DNA of 14,808 nucleotides from positions 1 to 14,808 of the forward strand of contig CAZPYY010000022.1 in assembly GCA_964590995.1 (NCBI GenBank). Direction: 5' to 3'. Positions 1 through 4,993 of this stretch are shown piece after piece (position 1 is the stretch's first letter; each line of letters opens with the position of its first letter). The DNA is from Susulua sp964590995 (GTDB lineage: Bacteria > Omnitrophota > Gorgyraeia > Duberdicusellales > 4484-171). Below the pieces are notes generated by a model. The model searched no databases, was not told the origin of the DNA, and saw nothing but the letters and a program-made list of their open reading frames with translations. A program made the translations under genes and the position numbers.

Positions 1-223
1 TAAGAGTAGTAGTTACTCCCTTGGGTTTATTAAACAAAATATAAATATGTTCTTTCAGCCTTAAGGTTTTACCTTCAACCTCAACTTTATCCTTATCGCT
101 AACTTGCAAAAAAGGCTTAAACGCTTCTTTATTATTAACCTTTACCTTACCTTCCTTGATAAGGCAATCAGCCTTCCTTCTTGAAGCATAACCACTTTTA
201 GCAATGAAAAGATTTAAACGCAT
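1..223 (-). CDS. RsuA/RluB-family rRNA pseudouridine synthase (N-terminal part, cut by window edge)
   Basis: Reading leftward from the ATG at 223-221 gives an open frame of 74 codons that runs off the left edge, so only the N-terminus is present. It starts MRLNLFIAKSGYASRRKAD, the typical S4 RNA-binding domain of the RsuA/RluB/RluE/RluF family. The S4 part covers roughly residues 1-58 and is followed by YILFNKPKGVTTTL, which resembles the entry into the catalytic domain of RluB-like enzymes (a KPxG motif). The catalytic aspartate lies beyond the edge. Family members convert a specific uridine in 16S or 23S rRNA to pseudouridine. The target cannot be told from this fragment, so no symbol is given. 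The gene starts 12 bases after the mtaB stop and continues the rRNA/tRNA modification block. No Shine-Dalgarno sequence is visible before this ATG. Confidence 0.85.
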   Translation of the reverse strand, partial: MRLNLFIAKSGYASRRKADCLIKEGKVKVNNKEAFKPFLQVSDKDKVEVEGKTLRLKEHIYILFNKPKGVTTTL

Positions 224-235
224 AGTTTTAATTAC

Positions 236-1498
236 TTATTTAGCGACAGAGGTCAGGACTTTATCCGAATCTACTTTCTTGATCACTACCGGAATAATTT
301 GGCCTAAAGGCACTCTCTCTCTTAAACGAACTTTAATGTAATTTTCAGTATAGCCGGAGACAAAACCATTACTCTCTTCCTCAGCAACCATATTAAGCCT
401 CTTCCCTAAAAACTTCTTCTGATAACTAAAAGAGAAATCCTTGGCCATTTTTTTCAAATACTCATACCTTTGACGAATTAAGGTAGGATTTTTTATCTTG
501 GCTTCTGAAAGTTGAGTCTTCTCCCGGGGAGAAAAGGTAAAAATATGCATGCGCATTGGATTAATCTGCTTTAAAAAGTCTACAGTATTTTGAAAGCTCT
601 CCTCGCTTTCAGTAGGAAAACCTACCATAATGTCGCAGCTTATGGCAACATCGGGCTTAATCTTCCTTATCCCAAAGACCTTCTCCTGATACAAGGCTAC
701 TGTTTCCTTCTTGTCCATCTCCTTCAATATACGGTCATCCCCATATTGAAAAGGAAAGTGAAAGTGTGGACAGAGCTTGTTGTGTTTAAGAAGAGAAAAT
801 AGCCCCGCGCCTATAAAGAATGGCTCCAAGGAACTTAGGCGTAACCTCCCTAATGAAGGTAGGGCTAAAATATCCTTTACTAGATCTACCAAAGTGCATT
901 TGGGAAATAAATCTCTTCCGTAAAGACTTAAGTTTACTCCACAAAGCACAACTTCACTATGCCTAAAGCAAATCTTCCGAATCTCCTCTATAGCATCTTC
1001 TCTATCCTTACTGCGAGACGATCCCCGAAGATATGGAATCTTGCAAAATGAACATAGATTATTGCATCCGTCCTGCACCTTGACGAAGGCGCGATGATTA
1101 GAAAAATAACTTATCTTTAAAGAATCTTTTTCTTTTCCCCGGCTTGATTCCCTTTGAGCCGGAGATGAGCCAAGGACAATATCTGGCAAGAGGTGCTTTT
1201 GATCCTGAGGAATAATATAATCTACACCTATTTCTTCAATAAAATCTCTATTTAGCTGAGCCAAGCATCCGCAGACTGCGATTTGAGCTTGGGGATTTTC
1301 TTTTTTTGCCCGGATAATTGCCTGTTTAGATTTACTATCAGCGCGAGAAGTCACAGTGCAAGTATTAATTACATATAAATCAGCTCGCTCATTAGTTATC
1401 ATATGCCCCAAGAAAGAAAACTTCTCCTTCAAACCCTGAGTCTCGTATTGATTGACCTTACACCCAAGCGTAAAGAACTTGACCCTTAAACCACTCAT
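236..1498 (-). CDS. mtaB: tRNA (N6-L-threonylcarbamoyladenosine(37)-C2)-methylthiotransferase MtaB
   Basis: This radical-SAM methylthiotransferase of 420 residues is predicted to add a methylthio group to t6A at position 37 of tRNAs reading ANN codons. The N-terminal MTTase domain carries the three cysteines expected for the auxiliary 4Fe-4S cluster: C13 in LGCKVNQYE, C47 in NTCTVT and C76 in VCGC. The radical-SAM triad follows as C145, C149 and C152 in DGCNNLCSFC. The LGCKVNQYE form is typical of MtaB, whereas MiaB has a GCQMN-type motif, so MtaB is preferred over MiaB. The last 60 or so residues fit a TRAM RNA-binding domain. The length is normal for the family. The ATG overlaps the rsmE stop by 4 bases (ATGA), indicating translational coupling with the rRNA methyltransferase upstream. 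Confidence 0.93.
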   Translation of the reverse strand: MSGLRVKFFTLGCKVNQYETQGLKEKFSFLGHMITNERADLYVINTCTVTSRADSKSKQAIIRAKKENPQAQIAVCGCLAQLNRDFIEEIGVDYIIPQDQKHLLPDIVLGSSPAQRESSRGKEKDSLKISYFSNHRAFVKVQDGCNNLCSFCKIPYLRGSSRSKDREDAIEEIRKICFRHSEVVLCGVNLSLYGRDLFPKCTLVDLVKDILALPSLGRLRLSSLEPFFIGAGLFSLLKHNKLCPHFHFPFQYGDDRILKEMDKKETVALYQEKVFGIRKIKPDVAISCDIMVGFPTESEESFQNTVDFLKQINPMRMHIFTFSPREKTQLSEAKIKNPTLIRQRYEYLKKMAKDFSFSYQKKFLGKRLNMVAEEESNGFVSGYTENYIKVRLRERVPLGQIIPVVIKKVDSDKVLTSVAK

Positions 1499-2211
1499 TT
1501 CTTTATTGAAAAATAGTTAATTAAACCTACTGAGAATATGCTTGCAGTCTCTACTCTTAAAATATGCGAAGATAGTTTAAGGAACTTAAAGTTGCTCTGT
1601 TCGAGCTGATTATATTCTGAATGAGAAAAACCCCCTTCTGGACCAACAAGAACAAAAACTTCTTCTTCTTGACCGTCGAGAACACTACTTACCCTTTCAC
1701 CTTTAACTGAAGCAACTAGTTTAACCTTATAACTGACATTGGTGATCTCTTGAAAATCTAAAACTTCTTTCAAGGAAGGCATCCATAACCTCTCTGACTG
1801 ACGTAAGGCTCCAATGATTATCCTCTTCCATCTCTCTAATTTCTTGTCAGTAACCTTAACTTCTAGGCACCTTTTGCAGGCAAAAGGAATAAAACCATCT
1901 ACCCCTAACTCAGTGGCCTTCTGAAGAATAAAATCAATCTTATCCTCTTTGGCAAGCGGAAAGCCTAAAATTATTCTTCTATCTGGTGCTAGACTACTCC
2001 TAGAAAGGCTCTCCCTTTTAATTGAGATATTCTTCTTAGCTATTGCCTCTATTCGATACAGATACTCCTTGCCCTGGCCATCAAAAACACACAAAGAGTC
2101 TTCCTTTTTAAGACGCAAAACATTCCTGATCTTATGGACAAGATTTTTATCCTTTATCTCAATAAAATCATTGATATCTTTGGATTGAATATAAATTCTT
2201 ACTTTAGCCAT
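1495..2211 (-). CDS. rsmE: 16S rRNA (uracil(1498)-N3)-methyltransferase RsmE
   Basis: This SPOUT-class methyltransferase methylates N3 of U1498 in 16S rRNA using S-adenosylmethionine. The diagnostic SPOUT knot motifs are present near the C-terminus: LVGPEGGF followed by LSSHILRVETA. An N-terminal PUA-like region precedes them, and the middle holds ILQKATELGVDGFIPF, common in RsmE. The chosen ATG at 2211-2209 gives MAKVRIYIQ and 238 residues, a normal family start and length. The frame stays open to a GTG at 2235-2233, which would add eight residues, but that GTG lies in a small GTGC/GCAC hairpin. Neither start has a clear ribosome-binding site. The gene lies 38 bases downstream of tRNA-Ala with no terminator between them, and it overlaps mtaB by 4 bases. 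Confidence 0.92.
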   Translation of the reverse strand: MAKVRIYIQSKDINDFIEIKDKNLVHKIRNVLRLKKEDSLCVFDGQGKEYLYRIEAIAKKNISIKRESLSRSSLAPDRRIILGFPLAKEDKIDFILQKATELGVDGFIPFACKRCLEVKVTDKKLERWKRIIIGALRQSERLWMPSLKEVLDFQEITNVSYKVKLVASVKGERVSSVLDGQEEEVFVLVGPEGGFSHSEYNQLEQSNFKFLKLSSHILRVETASIFSVGLINYFSIKK

Positions 2212-2249
2212 GACTTTACGTTTTGTGCTTTGCACTTTTGGTTTTTATA

Positions 2250-2321
2250 TGGACCTGAGGAGATTTGAACTCCTGACCCCCTGCATGCGAAGCAGGTGCT
2301 CTCCCGCTGAGCTACAGGCCC
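2250..2321 (-). tRNA. tRNA-Ala (anticodon CGC)
   Basis: The minus strand folds into a standard cloverleaf of 72 nt. The acceptor arms GGGCCTG and CAGGTCC pair with a G3-U70 wobble, the classic identity element for alanyl-tRNA synthetase. The D stem is GCTC/GAGC. The anticodon stem CCTGC/GCAGG encloses the loop TTCGCAT, so the anticodon is CGC, reading the alanine codon GCG. The T stem AGGAG/CTCCT encloses TTCAAAT. The discriminator is A at 2250. The next bases are TAT rather than CCA, so CCA must be added after transcription. The gene sits just upstream of rsmE and about 80 bases after the pilin-like gene. Confidence 0.96.
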
Positions 2322-2333
2322 GACAAACATGCA

Positions 2334-2361
2334 AATATAAGGATTATTTGATGAAAACTTT
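2334..2361 (-). promoter_or_regulatory. Possible weak promoter of tRNA-Ala
   Basis: A TATATT hexamer (2334-2339 on the plus strand as AATATA) ends 12 bases before the mature tRNA 5' end, a suitable place for a -10 box. The candidate -35 is AAAGTT (2356-2361) with a 16-base spacer, a poor match to TTGACA. The surrounding 80-base gap between the pilin-like gene and the tRNA is AT-rich and holds nothing else recognisable. The tRNA could instead be read through from the upstream genes. This is a weak inference from position and the -10 match only. Confidence 0.25.
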
Positions 2362-2401
2362 TTTTAGGGTTTGTGAAGAAGACAAGAATCGAATATAGTC
2401 C

Positions 2402-2770
2402 TTAATAAATTACCCTTATGTCTATTTGAGCAGTGCCGGCAATAGGATTGCTACCTCCACCTACTGACGAAACATCAATTTGAACATCATAAGGTATCTG
2501 GTTATCAGTAACCGTAGCAGCACATCCACTAAGACTAGGAGCAACACCATTAGAAAGGCAATACCGAGCGTTAGGAGCCCAGGTACCTTTTCTTAACTGT
2601 TCTAAAGCTAAAACCATCCCACCCTGAGCAGCAAAGAAAGCATTGGTCCGTTTTATCTTGTGTTCAGCAATACGAGATTCTTGAGTCATAAGGAAAAGAG
2701 CAGCTAAAGCAAGAGTAAAGACTACTAGCATAACACCAATTACAACTACTAAAACTACACCTTTTTTCAT
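2402..2770 (-). CDS. PilX/GspK-like type IV pilin-related membrane protein
   Basis: The protein is small (122 residues), with a short basic leader and glycine (MKKG) directly before a long hydrophobic helix (residues 4-28). After it comes a polar helix with AFFAAQGGMVLALEQLRKG. This layout, including the AFFAAQ-type segment, is typical of PilX- or GspK-like minor pilins. These join type IV pili or type II secretion pseudopili through the inner membrane. As in GspK-type proteins, the glutamate usually found five residues after the cleavage site in major pilins is missing. Residues 65-122 form a short beta-rich tail with two cysteines (C71, C83) that could form a disulfide. The ATG overlaps the previous gene's stop by 4 bases and has a good AGGAG ribosome-binding site. 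No other pilus gene is in the window. The exact subfamily is uncertain. Confidence 0.65.
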   Translation of the reverse strand: MKKGVVLVVVIGVMLVVFTLALAALFLMTQESRIAEHKIKRTNAFFAAQGGMVLALEQLRKGTWAPNARYCLSNGVAPSLSGCAATVTDNQIPYDVQIDVSSVGGGSNPIAGTAQIDIRVIY

Positions 2771-2979
2771 TCCGGCTCCTTTTTTCTCAAACTAATCTGA
2801 TATTCAAGGCCATCTTTCTTAACCAAAACATGGCCTTCTCGAGACAACCACCCCAAACTCATAAGGGTTAGCTCACGTGACTTCTCTATCCCAGCCATTA
2901 ATTGCGTTAAACCTACTTGGCCGTGCTTATCGAGAAAATTCCAAATCTCCCCTGCTACTATTCCAATTTCTGTAATCAC
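2767..2979 (-). CDS. Small winged-helix domain protein (DUF2582-like)
   Basis: A 70-residue protein that starts EIGIVAGEIWNFLDKHG and continues through an alpha-helical middle (TLMSLGWLSREGHVLV) to a short beta wing (KKDGLEYQISL). The order helix, helix, recognition-like helix, wing matches small winged helix-turn-helix proteins of the DUF2582 type, as I recall them. The biological role of that family is not established. DNA binding is possible, but the protein has only the one domain. The start is a GTG at 2979-2977, chosen because GAGGT lies 7-8 bases before it. Its stop overlaps the pilin-like gene's ATG, so the two are likely co-translated. Confidence 0.6.
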   Translation of the reverse strand: MITEIGIVAGEIWNFLDKHGQVGLTQLMAGIEKSRELTLMSLGWLSREGHVLVKKDGLEYQISLRKKEPE

Positions 2980-2997
2980 CTTTTAACCTCATCACTA

Positions 2998-3022
2998 CTG
3001 GTTGAGATCAGATCTCAACCGG
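2998..3022. repeat. Perfect 10-bp inverted repeat spanning a stop codon
   Basis: The arms GGTTGAGATC (3000-3009) and GATCTCAACC (3011-3020) are exact reverse complements around a single A at 3010. One G-T and one C-G match extend them outward to 2998/3022. The stop codon of the small zinc-ribbon gene (3008-3010) lies at the centre. On the minus strand the following bases are not T-rich, so this is not a classical terminator. As DNA it is a near-perfect palindrome that could bind a dimeric protein. As RNA it would form an 8-bp stem just upstream of the next gene's ribosome-binding site. Confidence 0.7.
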
Positions 3023-3274
3023 CTCCCCGCCTAAAGGCGAGGGAGATTGTAGACATTTTTCTTTATTGATACTCCCACAAAGGGGACAACGCCAAAACTC
3101 AAAGAAAATTGAAACAAAATACACCGAGGCACAAACCTCGCATTTTCTTTTCTCGAGCTGCATCTCTTTCTTAACCAAGGAGTTACGCCGATTATTTATA
3201 TACTCCAGAAAGAAAGCAAATACCAGCCATCCGCTTAAGATGATAGCTATAAATAATGAGAGCTCTATGCACAT
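3008..3274 (-). CDS. Small membrane-anchored zinc-ribbon protein, unknown function
   Basis: An 88-residue protein I do not recognise. Residues 3-24 form one hydrophobic membrane segment, followed by a basic stretch (NNRRNSLVKKEMQLEKRK) that should face the cytoplasm. Four cysteines in two CxxC pairs (C45/C48 and C63/C66) then suggest a small zinc ribbon. The C-terminal tail reads SPSPLGGEPVEI. It is encoded by a GC-richer palindromic stretch unlike the rest of the gene, so the tail probably derives from a repeat element running into the frame. The ATG follows the TAA of the upstream gene directly, with a GGGG-containing ribosome-binding site about 12 bases before it. Its place behind exbB, exbD and the TonB-position gene suggests co-expression with them. 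Confidence 0.55.
   Translation of the reverse strand: MCIELSLFIAIILSGWLVFAFFLEYINNRRNSLVKKEMQLEKRKCEVCASVYFVSIFFEFWRCPLCGSINKEKCLQSPSPLGGEPVEI
3023..3045. repeat. GC-rich imperfect hairpin (CTCCCCGCC / GGCGAGGGAG)
   Basis: On the plus strand the arms at 3023-3031 and 3036-3045 pair around TAAA, with one bulge and one mismatch (G-U in RNA on the minus strand). The hairpin is notably GC-rich against the AT-rich surroundings. It directly abuts the 2998-3022 palindrome, so the two form one composite palindromic block of about 48 bases. The minus-strand translation SPSPLGGE is typical of interspersed palindromic repeats that intrude into open frames, in my recollection. A copy elsewhere in the genome would be needed to prove a dispersed repeat. 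Confidence 0.5.
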
Positions 3275-3868
3275 TTATTTTACTACCCCATCTAACTTTG
3301 TCCAGAAGAATCTATCATCAAGAAAAAAGGTCGCCTCTCGAAGATATTCCTGCAAGTACAAATTCCCGTAGGAGTTGACCGGCAATTTCTCGGGATAGAG
3401 AAAAAGAACTTTCCCGTATGGCGAAACATAAGCCTTGTAAGAAACATCTTCCTCCTCCCAAGGAGAAAAGACAACCCCTCTTTCCCAGAGATAGAAATGG
3501 CGTTGCCCTTCTTTTGCATCTTTTAAAGGGGAAAGTGTTTTAGTAATCTTGGGAATAAGGAAGCTTAAGTTATGATCTTCCTTATCTTCGAGGAGATATG
3601 AACCCGGAAGTTGAGGAGAAGAAAAATACTCTCTCCTGACATTATCTGAAGAAAAATCTACACTTTCAGGGAAAACAACTTCCTTCTCCTCAAGAAACAA
3701 ATCTTGATGGCTAAGTATATTAAACCAACTGTAAAAGGAGGGATCACCCTTTGCTGTAATCTGCAAAGAGCAGGAAAAGACAACTACTAAGTGCAAAAGT
3801 ACCGAAAGCACCAAAGGAAAAAGTATAACAAATTTCTTTCGCATCAGAAGAGATTTAGGATTATTCAT
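3275..3868 (-). CDS. Single-TM envelope protein in the TonB/TolA position, unrecognised
   Basis: A 197-residue protein following exbB and exbD, where TonB or TolA is often encoded. Residues 12-34 form a hydrophobic segment after a basic start (MRKKF), fitting one N-terminal membrane anchor with the rest in the periplasm. The linker (roughly 35-135) is acidic, with no Pro-Lys repeats. The last 60 residues contain YVSPYGKVLFLYPEKLP, then NLYLQEYLREATFFLDDRFFW. This loosely recalls the TonB C-terminal pattern: a strand, G-x-V, a strand, then a helix ending in aromatic residues. The similarity is weak and I do not assign a name. The ATG at 3868 overlaps the exbD stop by 8 bases. A second in-frame ATG at 3844 (MRKKFVILF) is an alternative start, and neither has a good ribosome-binding site. 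Confidence 0.6.
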   Translation of the reverse strand: MNNPKSLLMRKKFVILFPLVLSVLLHLVVVFSCSLQITAKGDPSFYSWFNILSHQDLFLEEKEVVFPESVDFSSDNVRREYFSSPQLPGSYLLEDKEDHNLSFLIPKITKTLSPLKDAKEGQRHFYLWERGVVFSPWEEEDVSYKAYVSPYGKVLFLYPEKLPVNSYGNLYLQEYLREATFFLDDRFFWTKLDGVVK

Positions 3869-4259
3869 CGTAAGTAGTGGCGATGCCTATCTTCTCTATT
3901 CCAAATTTCTTACAAGCATCCCATATTTTTACCACTACCCCTAAACTAGCATCTCTATCAGCCTTGATGAAAATAGAAGTAAATTTTCCTTCTTTTATAA
4001 AATCTTCAACCTCTTTGACCGTTAAAGGCCTACCTTCAAGATAAATTATATCTTCGCTGGAAATAACTACTGTTAGGGATCGGACATCAATCTCCTCTGG
4101 TGCCAATGCTTTAGGGAGCTTAACGTTAACGCCAGGGATAACTATAAAGCTAGAGGTAAGCATAAAGAAAATCAGTAGAAGAAAAATGCAATCAATCAAC
4201 GGAGCAATATCTATCTGCCGCAGACCTGCCTCTATTCTTGCACTCTTTCTAAACTTCAT
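3861..4259 (-). CDS. exbD: ExbD/TolR-family proton-channel subunit
   Basis: This 132-residue biopolymer-transport protein partners ExbB in a proton-motive-force-driven motor of the inner membrane. The short cytoplasmic N-terminus is followed by the diagnostic membrane segment IDIAPLIDCIFLLLIFFML (roughly residues 16-34). It holds the conserved aspartate D23 that carries protons. The periplasmic domain ends in IKADRDASLGVVVKIWDACKKFGIEKIGIAT, a typical ExbD/TolR C-terminal fold. The length is normal. It overlaps exbB by 11 bases and the downstream TonB-position gene by 8, so the three are one translational unit. ExbD and TolR cannot be separated reliably from sequence alone, so the symbol denotes the family. 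Confidence 0.88.
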   Translation of the reverse strand: MKFRKSARIEAGLRQIDIAPLIDCIFLLLIFFMLTSSFIVIPGVNVKLPKALAPEEIDVRSLTVVISSEDIIYLEGRPLTVKEVEDFIKEGKFTSIFIKADRDASLGVVVKIWDACKKFGIEKIGIATTYDE

Positions 4260-4881
4260 CGGTATACCTGCTTTGAGGCAGAAATTCTAAAAGCTCAGTA
4301 GCTGCTCTCTCGGCCCCGAGTGTAAGTAAATTGACCTTATGGACAAAGTAGTTATACATAATATAACTTGGTATAGCTACAGATAAGCCGGCAACTGTAG
4401 TAAGGAGAGCTTCCCATATTCCGCCAGCTAAATCAGACGGATTAACCAACCCAATACTAACTGTCTTTTGCTCAATAATATAAAAGCACTTAACCAAACC
4501 CACCACTGTTCCCAGAAGACCTAAAAGTGGTGAGATATGCGCAATTGTGCTTAAAAAATTCAAATTTTTCTCAAGCTTTGGTATTTCATATAAAGAAGTG
4601 TTTTCCATTGCTTCTTTAATCACATCCTTAGCTTCCTTATAATGACTAAGACCAGATTTTAAAATGTTGGTTGCGTAAAAAGGATTTTTTTCGCAAATGT
4701 CAATTGCCTCAGTGATCTTATTTCTGCGCACCAAATCTAATATTTTTGATATAACTAATAGATTATTGCTTTTAATGCTAAGATAGAACAATAATCGCTC
4801 TACGATAATCGCTACAGAAAAAAATGAACTCAAAAGTATTGGTATGATTAACCAGCCGCTTTTTGAAATCAATTCCCACAT
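4249..4881 (-). CDS. exbB: MotA/TolQ/ExbB-family proton channel protein
   Basis: This 210-residue inner-membrane protein has three predicted membrane helices, near residues 8-34, 108-137 and 155-182. The helices contain the family motifs ISPLLGLLGTVVGLV and WEALLTTVAGLSVAIPSYI. It should form the pentameric channel through which protons drive ExbD and an attached TonB/TolA-like transducer. The ATG at 4881-4879 is set by a strong AAAAGGAGGT ribosome-binding site four bases upstream, the clearest in the window. A sigma70-like promoter within the heptamer-repeat gap ahead of it may start its own transcript. The gene overlaps exbD by 11 bases. Whether it serves a Ton-, Tol- or other motor is not decided by sequence. 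Confidence 0.88.
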   Translation of the reverse strand: MWELISKSGWLIIPILLSSFFSVAIIVERLLFYLSIKSNNLLVISKILDLVRRNKITEAIDICEKNPFYATNILKSGLSHYKEAKDVIKEAMENTSLYEIPKLEKNLNFLSTIAHISPLLGLLGTVVGLVKCFYIIEQKTVSIGLVNPSDLAGGIWEALLTTVAGLSVAIPSYIMYNYFVHKVNLLTLGAERAATELLEFLPQSRYTDEV

Positions 4882-4884
4882 AAT

Positions 4885-4894
4885 ACCTCCTTTT
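4885..4894 (-). promoter_or_regulatory. Strong ribosome-binding site of exbB
   Basis: The minus strand reads AAAAGGAGGT, then ATT and the exbB ATG. The AGGAGG core is complementary to the 3' end of 16S rRNA, with a spacing of four bases. It stands out because most other genes here lack a recognisable site and rely on overlap. This suggests that exbB is initiated independently and at a high rate. Confidence 0.75.
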
Positions 4895-4895
4895 A

Positions 4896-4975
4896 GTCGT
4901 GAGTTGTGAGTCGTGCGTATTGAGTATTATAATTTTATCTACAAAAACTCAATACCCAATACCCGATGCTCAATA
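4896..4975. repeat. Two inverted tracts of 7-base tandem repeats upstream of exbB
   Basis: On the plus strand positions 4896-4923 read as heptamers GTCGTGA, GTTGTGA, GTCGTGC, GTATTGA, followed by a partial GTATT. Positions 4948-4975 read CTCAATA, CCCAATA, CCCGATG, CTCAATA, which is the same kind of GTNNTGN unit in reverse orientation. The two tracts are separated by an AT-rich core. GTATTGAG in one and CTCAATAC in the other are exact inverted copies, so the block could form a large imperfect hairpin or cruciform. The repeats fill most of the 112-base gap between the TPR gene and exbB. They do not have the unit length or spacers of a CRISPR array. Confidence 0.75.
4926..4954 (-). promoter_or_regulatory. 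Putative sigma70-type promoter of exbB operon
   Basis: The minus strand has a perfect TATAAT (4926-4931) with TATTGA (4949-4954) 17 bases upstream. An alternative -35 is TTGAGT at 15 bases. Transcription would begin near 4919 and leave a 5' leader of about 38 bases that includes the strong exbB ribosome-binding site. The -35 lies within the left-pointing heptamer tract and the leader lies in the other, so the repeats embrace the promoter. No terminator separates the TPR gene from this point, so read-through is also possible. Confidence 0.45.
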
Positions 4976-4993
4976 CTATATAATAAATAATAT

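Noticed and set aside
236..1498. MiaB (2-methylthioadenine synthase) as the identity of the radical-SAM gene
   Set aside because: The N-terminal motif LGCKVNQYE is the MtaB type. MiaB normally has a GCQMN-type motif there.
2210..2398. 62-codon plus-strand reading frame
   Set aside because: It runs antisense across the complete tRNA-Ala gene and has no homology-like features.
2998..3045. Rho-independent terminator after the zinc-ribbon gene
   Set aside because: The stems are strong, but no T-run follows on the minus strand. The next gene starts within 30 bases with its own GAGG site.
3066..3371. 101-codon plus-strand frame opposite the zinc-ribbon and TonB-position genes
   Set aside because: It is the complement of two well-packed minus-strand genes. 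Its composition is low in domain-like features and no ribosome-binding site is evident.
3292..3519. 75-codon alternative minus-strand frame within the TonB-position gene
   Set aside because: It lies wholly inside the larger frame, which has a membrane segment, overlap with exbD and coherent length.
4896..4975. CRISPR-like array
   Set aside because: Units are only 7 bases with no spacers, and the second half is in inverted orientation. No cas genes are nearby.
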